From assembly GCA_023460315.1 (NCBI GenBank), contig JAEWQO010000003.1:62001-126000 (forward strand): a stretch of 64,000 bases of DNA, read 5' to 3'. Source of the stretch: Actinomycetes bacterium (GTDB taxonomy: Bacteria > Actinomycetota > Coriobacteriia > Coriobacteriales > Eggerthellaceae). Below, one piece after another: positions 52,110 to 60,529 of the stretch. The position numbers and the translations under genes are program-made. Within the stretch, counting starts at the first letter, position 1; the number at the start of each line of letters is the position of its first letter. The notes under the pieces were generated by a model. The model did not search any database. It had not been told where the DNA came from and saw only the letters and a list, made by a program, of their open reading frames with translations.

Positions 52110-53539
52110 GGGAACGCATGGTGTCGCTCGAGGACGTGAGCTTTTCCTACCAAGGCTCTCCCGAGACGATACGAGGGGTGTCTTTGCGCGTGAGGCGTGG
52201 CGAATGCTGTGTGCTTCTCGGCGGTTCGGGAAGTGGAAAGACGACGATCATCCGCCTGATCAACGGCCTGGCGGGTGGCTACTACCGCGGCATGGCGACA
52301 GGGAAGGTGCTCCTGAACGGGCAAGCCGCTGGCGATCTGATACCCTGGCAGCGTTCTCAACTGGTGGGGAGCGTGTTTCAGGATCCCTCCTCCCAGTTTT
52401 TCTCCAGTCAGCTGGCGGGCGAGGTGGCTTTCGGGTGCGAGAACCTGGGCTTCGAGAACGAGGCGGTGGTAAGGGACACCGATGAGGCGATTGCCCTGCT
52501 CGGCCTTGATTGTCTGCGCGATCGGCGGATAGACCTCCTTTCGAGCGGACAGAAGCAAAAGATCGCGGTTGCGTCGGCCCTTGCCCCCCATCCCCTCATC
52601 CTTGTCATGGACGAGCCTTCGGCAAATCTTGACGAAGGTTCGTCGTTCAGGCTCGGAACCACGCTCCGCCTGCTCAAGGAACGAGGCTTCACCCTGATCA
52701 TCGCCGAGCATCGTATCGCTTACCTCATGGACGTCGCCGACTCGTTTTACCAAGTCGATACGGGATCCATACGAAAGTCGCTGACGCCACGGGATGTTCT
52801 TTGCCTCTCGGCGGATGAGCGCCTGACCATGGGCATACGGTGTCCCAATCGAGTTGAGAAGCCCCTTTTAAAAACTCCTGCGGTTACTTTGCCTGCCGCC
52901 TCCGACGCTTCTGGGCGGATTGGAACGACGGTCGAGGTCGCCGGCCTGAGCCTGTCATATGGGCGCAAACGGGTCTTGGCAGACGTGAGCTTCTCTCTTT
53001 CGGGCGGTCAGATACTCGCACTTACGGGGGAGAATGGTGCCGGAAAAACCAGCTTGGCGCGTGTTCTTGCCGGACTGAGAAAGGCGGAGGGAGGAAGCAT
53101 CGCCATCAACGGCAAGCGCTTGGGTTGCCGAGACCTGCGAAGAGAGGTGTGGTACAGCTCCAATGACACGGATGCGGGGTTTTTCACGGCGAGCGTTGCC
53201 GACGAGGTCATGCTGGGGATTGAGCGCAATGACGAGAATCTCGCTCATGCACGGAGCGTGCTTGAGCTTTTGGGGTTGTACGAGCTGAAGGAGCGGCATC
53301 CCGCTGCCCTGTCTGGCGGGCAGAAGCAACGCCTCTCGATTGCGTGCGGCCTGGTTTCGAGGCGTCCCGTCATCATCCTCGACGAACCGACGAGCGGACT
53401 TGACTCCATCAACATGACCAAGCTGGCCCGCGCTCTTGAATTTGCAGCGGATCAGGGGCGTGTGATTATGGTGGCCACGCATGACCACGAGTTCATGGAG
53501 GCATGCTGCGGCTGGGAATTCGCTTTGGGGCGGCGCTGA
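52106..53539 (+). CDS. Fused double ECF ATPase (iron-type cassette)
   Basis: The 477-residue chain contains two ATPases. The first has Walker A GGSGSGKTT, Q-loop VFQDPSSQFFSSQLAGEVAFG, a weak signature LSSGQKQKIAVASAL and Walker B LILVMDEPSANLDE. The second has Walker A GENGAGKTS, signature LSGGQKQRLSIACGLV and Walker B VIILDEPTSGLDS. It is shorter than the B12-cassette fusion because the linker is brief. The first signature has Ser instead of the first Gly, a common ECF variant. ATG 52106 overlaps the ecfT stop; ATG 52118 is an alternative. Confidence 0.87.
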   Translation: MRERMVSLEDVSFSYQGSPETIRGVSLRVRRGECCVLLGGSGSGKTTIIRLINGLAGGYYRGMATGKVLLNGQAAGDLIPWQRSQLVGSVFQDPSSQFFSSQLAGEVAFGCENLGFENEAVVRDTDEAIALLGLDCLRDRRIDLLSSGQKQKIAVASALAPHPLILVMDEPSANLDEGSSFRLGTTLRLLKERGFTLIIAEHRIAYLMDVADSFYQVDTGSIRKSLTPRDVLCLSADERLTMGIRCPNRVEKPLLKTPAVTLPAASDASGRIGTTVEVAGLSLSYGRKRVLADVSFSLSGGQILALTGENGAGKTSLARVLAGLRKAEGGSIAINGKRLGCRDLRREVWYSSNDTDAGFFTASVADEVMLGIERNDENLAHARSVLELLGLYELKERHPAALSGGQKQRLSIACGLVSRRPVIILDEPTSGLDSINMTKLARALEFAADQGRVIMVATHDHEFMEACCGWEFALGRR

Positions 53540-53583
53540 TGGGCGCGCCGCGCGCCGCTCCTTGTCGTTGGCTTCGGGGCCGA

Positions 53584-53622
53584 TAAAAGACACCAGAGTC
53601 CCGAACGGAGGCTCTGGTGTCT
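53584..53622 (-). terminator. Intrinsic terminator of the small membrane protein pair
   Basis: A perfect 11-bp stem (53588-53598 with 53612-53622) closes a 13-nt loop. Read on the minus strand it is followed by TTTTATC. It therefore suits transcripts from the genes at 54499-53795, and may also end the ECF operon from the other side. Confidence 0.7.
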
Positions 53623-53794
53623 CCCGCCGGCAGCGATTGGCGGAGGGTCGCCGGCATCACCGAATGTGATGCCTGTGACGTCAATGCCGCGCAAGTGCTT
53701 CTCGGCTGTTCCCTTGCCGGCGAGGCGTCTCATGCATCGTCGGGGTTCTTTCGCTCGGACGATGCATGAGAAGGAACGCAGATCAATGAGAGCG

Positions 53795-54106
53795 TCAGGC
53801 TGTGGCGGAGGCTCTTTTCCGTCCGTGCGCCTTCTTGACTGCAAGCACGATTCCCCAAGCTATCAGTCCCAGCACGATGACGGAGGCGCCCAAGAGGGCG
53901 TCGTCTGCCATGGCAGCCGGATCGGTCAGCTCGATGAACGGCTCTCCTTCAGCGAGGCAGGCGAATCCATCGACGACCCACATGAGGGCGGCTCCTCCGT
54001 ATATGAGGGCGAGCGTTCCCAGCCGATATTTCGCGGCTGCTGCCGGCATCAGGAAACGCAGCATGGTGGCGATGACGGCTGCCGCTGCCGTGATGACGAG
54101 CGTCAT
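53795..54106 (-). CDS. Small membrane protein, unknown function
   Basis: The 103-residue protein has three predicted membrane segments: near the N-terminus (MTLVITAAAAVIATMLRFLM), about 27-48 (LGTLALIYGGAALMWVV) and about 70-92 (ALLGASVIVLGLIAWGIVLA). The C-terminus is Lys/Arg-rich. I do not recognise the family. It starts 3 nt after the stop of the next membrane protein gene, so the two are cotranscribed and may form one complex. Confidence 0.65.
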   Translation of the reverse strand: MTLVITAAAAVIATMLRFLMPAAAAKYRLGTLALIYGGAALMWVVDGFACLAEGEPFIELTDPAAMADDALLGASVIVLGLIAWGIVLAVKKAHGRKRASATA

Positions 54107-54109
54107 GGC

Positions 54110-54499
54110 CTATGCTCCTTCCCGGCCCAATGCGGTGCGCAGTGCCGGGATGTGGTCGGCTGCGAGCACCATGACCACCCAGACCGCCGTCACCAAGATC
54201 GCCATTCCGATGCCGACCGTTGACATCTCATGCAGCATGGCTGCCGTGTCGGCCGGGTCGGCCATGGCGGTGAGAAACGGCGGGTAAAATACCACCTCTC
54301 CATGCCAGATATGCTCAAGAGCCAGCAATAATGCGCCGCCCCAGAGCATGGCGGTCAGCCAGGAAAGCTTCACTTTCCAAGAGAACCTGCCATCTTCTGA
54401 AACGGCGGGAGTTCCTTCTGCCTCTTCTTGTGTCCCAACGCGGCGCTTTATGATGGTTGTGATGATTGCCTCGCCAGTTGGAACGAGAAAACAAGCCAT
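54110..54499 (-). CDS. Small membrane protein, unknown function
   Basis: The 129-residue protein begins MACFLVPTGEAIITTIIKRR and has two or three hydrophobic segments, including KLSWLTAMLWGGALLLALEH and MAILVTAVWVVMVLAADHI. It contains His and Glu residues in and near membrane helices (LEHIWHGE). I chose ATG 54497-54499 because AAAGGAG is upstream; the frame extends 49 codons further but no family support exists. It is the first gene of a two-gene operon. Function unknown. Confidence 0.65.
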   Translation of the reverse strand: MACFLVPTGEAIITTIIKRRVGTQEEAEGTPAVSEDGRFSWKVKLSWLTAMLWGGALLLALEHIWHGEVVFYPPFLTAMADPADTAAMLHEMSTVGIGMAILVTAVWVVMVLAADHIPALRTALGREGA

Positions 54500-54550
54500 A
54501 CCGGACTCCTTTCTCTGTCGTTGGCTGCCCCGTGCAGCCTTATGGGGTGC

Positions 54551-54588
54551 ATCATACACCAGAAATATTACGAAATTAAAAAACGTAA
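54551..54588 (-). promoter_or_regulatory. Promoter with overlapping palindrome for the membrane protein pair
   Basis: On the minus strand TATGAT (54556-54551) is a good -10. TTACG (54568-54572) and CGTAA (54584-54588) form an inverted repeat with an 11-nt A/T centre, which covers the expected -35 position. The arrangement resembles a TetR-type repressor site. The AT-rich block stands out from the GC-rich surroundings. Confidence 0.5.
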
Positions 54589-54702
54589 CAAATACTTTGC
54601 GAATGGCAGTGAGGTTGGGTTGAAGGCGTCGGAGCTTCGACGCCAATGACGGGACGGCTTTGAATGTGCTCAGGCGGATGGGGCCATAGCTGCACGTGAC
54701 AT

Positions 54703-54730
54703 TTGATTCTCCATGAGAGAGTGCTACAAT
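54703..54730 (+). promoter_or_regulatory. Promoter of tsaC
   Basis: TTGATT (54703-54708) and TACAAT (54725-54730) are 16 nt apart, about 107 nt before the chosen start. Confidence 0.5.
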
Positions 54731-54837
54731 GCTACCCCGCCCCCGCGAGGCGGTTGTATGTGGATTGCGACAAGACGTGACCGAAGGCGGATGTGCAGCG
54801 GATGCCGTCGATGGTCTCGCAAAGAGGTAGCATCACC

Positions 54838-55446
54838 ATGCCTAAAAGAGTGAAAACGATGAATGAAACGGCTGCGGCCCTGTTGAATGGCGAGCCGGCC
54901 ATCTTCCCCACGGAAACGGTCTACGGCCTAGGAGTGGCCGTCGGGGCTGCCGACAGTCCGGAAATCCTTTACGACATCAAGGAACGAGACCACGGCAAGC
55001 CCATTGCCTGGCTCATTGCCGACCAAGGCGATCTCGACCGGTATGGAAAGGTCGTTTCCGACTTTGCGCGGGCGCTTGCACGCACGTTCTGGCCGGGGCC
55101 TCTGACGCTTATCGTCCGGGCGGGGGATGCGGTTCCTCCGGCGTTTCGTTCGGCAGAGGGAACGATCGGTTTGCGTATGCCCAACAACGACTGCGCCCTT
55201 GACCTCATTCGTGCCGTGGGCAAGCCGTTGGCCACCACGTCGGCCAACCGATCGGGCGGCAAGGCCCCGCACTCTTTCGAGGCCCTCGATCCCGTCCTGA
55301 TGGAGCGGGTCGCAACGGTGCTCAGGGATGTTGATGACAAGGGCAAGAGCGGGGTGGCGTCCACCATCATCGACTGCACGGTGGAACATCCCGTCATGGT
55401 GCGCGAGGGCGCCATCTCCATTGCCGACATCCAAGCGTTATCGTAG
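54838..55446 (+). CDS. tsaC: Threonylcarbamoyl-AMP synthase (YrdC/Sua5 family)
   Basis: The enzyme makes threonylcarbamoyl-AMP for the t6A modification of tRNA. The 202-residue product has the YrdC domain: PAIFPTETVYGLGVAV, KERDHGKPIAWLIAD, FWPGPLTLIV, GTIGLRMPNN and PLATTSANRSGGKAP. It lacks the C-terminal Sua5 domain, so it is the short TsaC-like form. ATG 54838 is my choice; ATG 54859 and the ATG at 54793 are other in-frame starts. AGAGGTAG lies upstream. It is probably cotranscribed only with itself, since a -10 occurs before the next gene. Confidence 0.92.
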   Translation: MPKRVKTMNETAAALLNGEPAIFPTETVYGLGVAVGAADSPEILYDIKERDHGKPIAWLIADQGDLDRYGKVVSDFARALARTFWPGPLTLIVRAGDAVPPAFRSAEGTIGLRMPNNDCALDLIRAVGKPLATTSANRSGGKAPHSFEALDPVLMERVATVLRDVDDKGKSGVASTIIDCTVEHPVMVREGAISIADIQALS

Positions 55447-55471
55447 AGCCTCGCCCCTTCCTTCCGTCCGG

Positions 55472-55477
55472 TATAAT
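55472..55477 (+). promoter_or_regulatory. Candidate -10 box for the lipase-glpK operon
   Basis: A perfect TATAAT lies 34 nt upstream of the hydrolase start. No clear -35 box is visible. Confidence 0.35.
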
Positions 55478-55510
55478 GGAGGGTATCATCATGCTCGGGG
55501 AGGGGTATTT

Positions 55511-56488
55511 ATGACTTCATCTGATTCTGCTTCGGCGATCGGTTTTTTATCTCACGACGGGAAGAGCCAGATTCGCGGGCTTGTCTGGCAGCCGGTTCGC
55601 GCGGCTGGCTCCCGCGACGCATCTCCGCGAGGCATCGTTCAGATCGTGCATGGCATGTCCGAATACGTGGGCCGCTATGACGAGTTTGCCCGATTCCTTG
55701 CAGGGCGCGGTTTTGTCGTGTGCGGCACCGACCATATCGGGCACGGAAAGAGCGTGGCGAATCTCGAGGAATTGGGGCGTATGCCGTCACGCGGAGGCAA
55801 GGATGTGCTCGTGGAGGATGTCCATCAGCTTCGGCTGACGGTTGCCGCGCGCTATGCGCGCCAGACTCCATATATCCTGTTCGGCCATTCCATGGGCAGT
55901 TTTATCGTACGCTCCTATCTTGCCCGCTCTGGGGAAGGGGTTTCCGCCGCCGTGCTTTCGGGCACAGGGCAACCGCCTTTTCTCCTGTCGAAGGCGGGAA
56001 ACCTGATGGCTCGACGCATTGCCTCCTTCAAAGGCGATGACTATCGCAGCACGTTTTTGGATGGGCTCGGCGCGGGCTCATTTGCGAAGAAGATTCCCGA
56101 TGCCCGCACTCCCTTCGATTGGCTATCGACCGATCCCCAGGTTGTCGACTCATACCTTGCCGACGACCAATGCGGGACGATGTTTTCGGCAGGGGCCTAT
56201 GCGACGTTGACCGAGCTGACGGCTGACGCCGTCTCACGCAGGCTTGCCTCAAAGATCCCTCACGACCTGCCGTTGCTGTTCGTGTCTGGTGCCGACGATC
56301 CGGTGGGGGATTTCGGCAAGGGCGTGCATGAGGCGGCCGAGTTCATGCGTCGTGCCGGCATCGAGCGGGTGGATGAGATGCTTTATCCGGGCATGCGGCA
56401 TGAGATTCTCAACGAGCCTGGCCGCATGCAGGTCTATACTGATGTCTCGCATTGGATAGAGGAGCACGCATGCCGAGCTACATCATAG
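55511..56488 (+). CDS. Alpha/beta hydrolase, monoacylglycerol-lipase-like
   Basis: The 325-residue protein belongs to the serine aminopeptidase S33/lysophospholipase branch. IVQIVHGMSEYVGRYDEFAR is the oxyanion-hole region. The nucleophile elbow is LFGHSMGSF (GHSMG), the Asp is in FVSGADDPVGDFGKGV, and the catalytic His is in YPGMRHEILNE. The pattern is that of monoacylglycerol lipases. ATG 55511 is preceded by GGGGAGGGG. The gene overlaps glpK by 19 nt, so its product, free glycerol, could be phosphorylated by the next enzyme. No signal peptide is present, so it acts in the cytoplasm. Confidence 0.85.
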   Translation: MTSSDSASAIGFLSHDGKSQIRGLVWQPVRAAGSRDASPRGIVQIVHGMSEYVGRYDEFARFLAGRGFVVCGTDHIGHGKSVANLEELGRMPSRGGKDVLVEDVHQLRLTVAARYARQTPYILFGHSMGSFIVRSYLARSGEGVSAAVLSGTGQPPFLLSKAGNLMARRIASFKGDDYRSTFLDGLGAGSFAKKIPDARTPFDWLSTDPQVVDSYLADDQCGTMFSAGAYATLTELTADAVSRRLASKIPHDLPLLFVSGADDPVGDFGKGVHEAAEFMRRAGIERVDEMLYPGMRHEILNEPGRMQVYTDVSHWIEEHACRATS

Positions 56489-57972
56489 CTCTCGACCAAG
56501 GCACCACCTCATCGCGTGCCATGCTCGTGCATGCGGAGGGCCGCGTGGTCGCCACGGTTCAAAATCCATTCCCTCAGCTGTTTCCCCAGCCAGGCTGGGT
56601 GGAGCATGACCCTCGCGACATCCTGTCATCCCAAATGGGCGCTTTGACCGAGCTGCTGGTGTCTCACGGCTTGGGGCCGGCGGACATCGACTCCATCGGC
56701 ATCACAAATCAGCGGGAGACGACGGTCGTGTGGAATCGGGAGACGGGGCAGCCGGTGGGCAACGCCATCGTGTGGCAGTGCCGTCGAACGGCCGGCATCA
56801 TCGAGGAGCGGTGCGGAGATCCCGCCATCGCTCAAAAGATAACGGCAAAGACGGGACTTGTGCCCGATGCCTATTTCTCGGCCAGCAAGATAACCTGGAT
56901 ACTCGACAACGTGCCCGGCGCCCGTGAGGACGCCGAAGCTGGCAAGCTCGCTTTCGGAACGGTCGACAGCTGGCTTGTCTGGGCCCTCACCGATGGCGCA
57001 GTGCACGCGACTGACGTGACGAATGCCAGCCGCACCATGCTGTTTGACATCCATGGCATGAAATGGGATCCCTGGCTGCTCGATCTGTTTGGAGTGCCCG
57101 CATCCATGATGCCGGAGGTGCGCGCGTCGTCGGGCGAATTCGGGAGAACGGCCAATCCTGGCATCGTTCCCGGCATACCTATCTGCGGCGTTGCGGGGGA
57201 TCAGCAGGCGGCGCTGTTCGGGCAGTGCTGCTTCGATTCGGGGCAAGCCAAGAACACCTATGGCACCGGCTGCTTTTTGCTTATGCATACGGGAGGGCGG
57301 GCAAGCGTGTCATCGCACAACCTCATCACCACCGTTGCTGCCAGTGCTCCGGGGACCGAAAGCCCCGAATACGCCTTGGAGGGAAGCGTGTTCGTGGCGG
57401 GTGCCCTCATGCAGTGGCTTCGTGACGAACTGGGCCTCATCGACAGGGTGTCAGACACGTCGGCCATTGCCCGCGAGGTCGAGGATTCAGCTGGCGTGTA
57501 CCTGGTGCCGGCTTTCACCGGTCTTGGCGCGCCCTATTGGGATGCCGATGCGCGAGGTGCCCTCTACGGCCTCACGCGCGGAACCACGCGTGCTCATCTC
57601 GTGCGGGCGGCGCTGGAGTCCATGGCCTACCAGGTGCACGACCTCGCGGTGGCCATGGAGGCCGATGCCGGCGTTCCCTTGAGCGTGCTTAACGTGGACG
57701 GTGGGGCGTCGGCGAACGATTTTCTCATGCAGTTCCAGTGCGACATCTTGCGAACGCCACTGCGTCGACCTCAGAATGTGGAGACGACGGCGTTGGGCGC
57801 CGCCTTTCTCGCAGGGCTGTGCACGGGATTCTGGGAGAGCAAGGATCAGCTGCGTGGCCTGCGTTCGTCGGACGACGTGTACGAGCCGGGCATGGCCGAA
57901 GGCCGGCGCGAGACGCTGTTGAAAGGCTGGTCCGATGCGGTTTGTCGGACGATGGGAATTTCGCTTTCCTGA
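56470..57972 (+). CDS. glpK: Glycerol kinase
   Basis: GlpK phosphorylates glycerol to glycerol 3-phosphate. The 500-residue product has the N-terminal ATP/glycerol motif YIIALDQGTTSSRAMLV, NQRETTVVWNRETG, WQCRRT, the FGGY-family segment GVAGDQQAALFGQ, and the C-terminal LNVDGGASANDFLMQFQCD. ATG 56470 lies inside the end of the upstream hydrolase gene, with AGAGGAGC before it. All expected kinase motifs are intact and length is normal. Confidence 0.96.
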   Translation: MPSYIIALDQGTTSSRAMLVHAEGRVVATVQNPFPQLFPQPGWVEHDPRDILSSQMGALTELLVSHGLGPADIDSIGITNQRETTVVWNRETGQPVGNAIVWQCRRTAGIIEERCGDPAIAQKITAKTGLVPDAYFSASKITWILDNVPGAREDAEAGKLAFGTVDSWLVWALTDGAVHATDVTNASRTMLFDIHGMKWDPWLLDLFGVPASMMPEVRASSGEFGRTANPGIVPGIPICGVAGDQQAALFGQCCFDSGQAKNTYGTGCFLLMHTGGRASVSSHNLITTVAASAPGTESPEYALEGSVFVAGALMQWLRDELGLIDRVSDTSAIAREVEDSAGVYLVPAFTGLGAPYWDADARGALYGLTRGTTRAHLVRAALESMAYQVHDLAVAMEADAGVPLSVLNVDGGASANDFLMQFQCDILRTPLRRPQNVETTALGAAFLAGLCTGFWESKDQLRGLRSSDDVYEPGMAEGRRETLLKGWSDAVCRTMGISLS

Positions 57973-58058
57973 CGAACGAAAAAGGCGGAGAACGGGATTT
58001 CTCGTCGGCGCCATCGAATCGGCGGAGCGAAACGATTTTGAAAAGAGGACGGTCTAGA

Positions 58059-58499
58059 ATGAGAATCAGCATCGCCAGCGATCATGCGGGCTTCGCCTGC
58101 AAGGGGTCGCTCGTGTCTCACCTCAAGAGCTTGGGACACGAGGTCGTCGACCGCGGGCCAGACTCCGGAGACCGCGTGGACTATCCGGATTTCGCCGAGC
58201 GTGTCGCGCATGATGTCGCGCAGGGCATTGCCGATCGCGGGGTGCTCGTGTGCGGCACCGGCATCGGCATGGCGGTGGCGGCGAACAAGGTGGACGGCAT
58301 CCGTGCCGCCAATGTCACCAGTCCCCAGTTTGCCGCTCTCGCCCGAGAGCACAACGATGCGAACATCGTGACCGTGTCGGCGCGGTTTGTGGACGAGGAG
58401 ACGAATCGTGCCATCGTCGATGCGTTCTTGGCGACTGAATTCGGCGGGGGCCGTCATGCGGGCCGCGTTGAGAAAATATCCGCTCTCGAAAGGAAGTAG
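58059..58499 (+). CDS. rpiB: Ribose-5-phosphate isomerase B
   Basis: RpiB interconverts ribose 5-phosphate and ribulose 5-phosphate in the pentose phosphate pathway. The 146-residue product begins MRISIASDHAGFACKGSL. It has VCGTGIGMAVAANKVDGIRA, the typical anion-binding Cys-Gly-Thr-Gly-Ile-Gly loop, and REHNDANIVTVSAR. ATG 58059 is preceded by AAAGAGGA-like sequence (AAAAGAGGAC). It is followed 3 nt later by glyA, forming the operon rpiB-glyA-upp. Confidence 0.94.
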   Translation: MRISIASDHAGFACKGSLVSHLKSLGHEVVDRGPDSGDRVDYPDFAERVAHDVAQGIADRGVLVCGTGIGMAVAANKVDGIRAANVTSPQFAALAREHNDANIVTVSARFVDEETNRAIVDAFLATEFGGGRHAGRVEKISALERK

Positions 58500-58502
58500 A
58501 CC

Positions 58503-59759
58503 ATGGCTCTCTCGTTCGTATCTCAAACCGATCCTGCGGTTGCCGACGCTCTCCGGCAGGAACTTGCCCGTCAGCGCGATTCCATCGAGCTCATTGCATC
58601 GGAGAATTTCACCTCTCCCGCCGTGATGGATGCCGTTGGCAGCGTGCTCACGAACAAGTACGCCGAAGGATATCCGCGAAAACGCTATTACGGCGGGTGC
58701 GAGAAGGTGGACATCGTGGAGGATCTGGCGCGTGATCGCGTTTGCGAGCTGTACGGCGCCCGCTTCGCGAACGTGCAGCCCCACTCGGGAGCGAACGCGA
58801 ACCTGTGCGCCTATGCGGCGGTTCTCGAGCTTGGCGACACGGTGCTCGGCATGAGCCTCGACCAAGGTGGGCATCTCACGCACGGTTCTCCGGTGAATTT
58901 TTCCGGACGGTTCTACCACTTCGCGTCATATGGGCTGAACCCCGAGACGGAAACCATCGATTACGACGAGATGCTGCGCATCGCCAAGGAGGAGCGCCCG
59001 AAGCTGATCGTTGGCGGCGCATCTGCCTATCCCCGCATCATTGACTTCGAACGCATGGCCTCGATCGCCCATGAGGTTGATGCGCTGCTCATGGTCGACA
59101 TGGCGCATATCGCCGGACTGGTTGCAACGGGCGCCCACCCCAGTCCTCTGCCTCATGCGGACATCGTGACCTCGACGAGTCACAAGACGCTGCGCGGTCC
59201 TCGTGGCGGCTTCATCCTCACCAATGACGAAGACATCGCCAAGAAGATCGACAAGGCGGTGTTCCCCGGCGGCCAGGGCGGTCCGCTCATGCATGTCATA
59301 GCCGGCAAGGCGGTTGCGTTCGGCGAAGCCCTCAAGCCCGAGTTTGGGGAATACATCGACCATGTGGTGGAGAACGCGCGCACGCTTGGGCAGGGCATGA
59401 AGGATGGCGGCCTGCGCCTGGTGTCGGGCGGCACGGACAACCATCTGTGCCTCGTTGACCTGACGCCGGCCGATGTCACCGGCAAGGATGCCGAGAAGCT
59501 GCTCGAGGGAGTGGGACTGACCACCAACAAGAACTCCATTCCCAACGAGCCTCGCTCGCCGTTCGTGACGAGCGGCATCCGCGTGGGTTCTGCCGCGGCC
59601 ACCACACGCGGCTTTACCGCTGACGATTTCTACGAAGTCGGCCAGCTCATCGCCCGCACGGTGTTCAATGCGGACAACGAGGCTGTCCTGTCCGACATCC
59701 GCGCACGCGTCGATGCCCTGCTTGCCGCCCATCCCCTTTATCCCGAGCTTGACTACTAG
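58503..59759 (+). CDS. glyA: Serine hydroxymethyltransferase
   Basis: GlyA converts serine and tetrahydrofolate to glycine and methylene-tetrahydrofolate, the main source of one-carbon units. The 418-residue product has ELIASENFTSPAVMDAVGSV, KYAEGYPRKRYYGGCE, the PLP lysine in TSTSHKTLRGPRGGFIL, and TTRGFTADDF near the end. ATG 58503 has AAAGGAAG upstream, and rpiB ends 3 nt before. upp follows by 12 nt. Confidence 0.97.
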   Translation: MALSFVSQTDPAVADALRQELARQRDSIELIASENFTSPAVMDAVGSVLTNKYAEGYPRKRYYGGCEKVDIVEDLARDRVCELYGARFANVQPHSGANANLCAYAAVLELGDTVLGMSLDQGGHLTHGSPVNFSGRFYHFASYGLNPETETIDYDEMLRIAKEERPKLIVGGASAYPRIIDFERMASIAHEVDALLMVDMAHIAGLVATGAHPSPLPHADIVTSTSHKTLRGPRGGFILTNDEDIAKKIDKAVFPGGQGGPLMHVIAGKAVAFGEALKPEFGEYIDHVVENARTLGQGMKDGGLRLVSGGTDNHLCLVDLTPADVTGKDAEKLLEGVGLTTNKNSIPNEPRSPFVTSGIRVGSAAATTRGFTADDFYEVGQLIARTVFNADNEAVLSDIRARVDALLAAHPLYPELDY

Positions 59760-59771
59760 GAGCAGACTTTC

Positions 59772-60416
59772 ATGACAAAAGAGTACGAGCGCGTCACCGT
59801 CGTCGACCATCCCATGGTGCAGCACAAGCTCTCCATCCTGCGGGACAAGGAAACGTCGTCCAAGCAGTTTCGCGAGCTGGTGAAAGAGCTGGCGCTGTTC
59901 GAGGGCTATGAGGCAACGCGCAATCTCCCGCTTGTGGACATCGAGGTGGAGACTCCCATCTGTAAAACCGTGTGCAAGGCGGTGGGCGGCAAGAAGCTTG
60001 CCATCGTTCCCATTCTGCGCGCGGGCTTGGGCATGGTCGACGGCGTGCATGAGCTGGTGCCTGCCGCTCGCGTCGGGCATGTGGGAATGTATCGCAACGA
60101 AGAGACGCATGAGCCCGTCGAATACTACGCAAAGCTTCCCAAGGACATTGCGCAGCGCGAGGTCATCGTGCTCGATCCCATGCTTGCCACCGGCGGCTCG
60201 GCGAGCGCCGCCATCGCCTACTTGCGCAAGCAGGGCGTGCAGGGCACCATTGAGCTCATGGTCATCGTTGCCGCGCCGGTCGGCATCGAGGCGGTTCTCG
60301 CCGCCGACGACAACGTGCATATTTTCACGTGTGCCATTGACGAGAGTCTCAACGAAGCGGCGTATATCGTTCCTGGACTTGGCGATGCCGGAGACCGCAT
60401 TTTCGGAACAAAGTAG
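59772..60416 (+). CDS. upp: Uracil phosphoribosyltransferase
   Basis: Upp salvages uracil to UMP with PRPP. The 214-residue product shows KLSILRDKETSSKQFRELVK, the conserved ILRAGLGMVDGV, and the PRPP loop VLDPMLATGGSASAAI. The C-terminal YIVPGLGDAGDRIFGT is family-typical. It is the last gene of rpiB-glyA-upp and is followed by a long hairpin. Confidence 0.96.
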   Translation: MTKEYERVTVVDHPMVQHKLSILRDKETSSKQFRELVKELALFEGYEATRNLPLVDIEVETPICKTVCKAVGGKKLAIVPILRAGLGMVDGVHELVPAARVGHVGMYRNEETHEPVEYYAKLPKDIAQREVIVLDPMLATGGSASAAIAYLRKQGVQGTIELMVIVAAPVGIEAVLAADDNVHIFTCAIDESLNEAAYIVPGLGDAGDRIFGTK

Positions 60417-60425
60417 TCAGAAGCC

Positions 60426-60461
60426 ACCGGGAGGAAGCGCATGCCGCTCCTCCCGGTGGAA
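60426..60461. terminator. Bidirectional hairpin between upp and the flavoprotein gene
   Basis: CCACCGGGAGGA (60426-60437) pairs perfectly with TCCTCCCGGTGG (60450-60461). The inner bases can add four more pairs. Five A follow on the plus strand. It lies between two convergent genes, so it likely stops both transcripts, though neither side has a good T-run. Confidence 0.55.
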
Positions 60462-60529
60462 AAAGCCGGTTGCTTGGATTCCTGAAGGAGGAGGGAGCGG
60501 TATCCAAGCTCGGCGATGTATGGTCGAGA

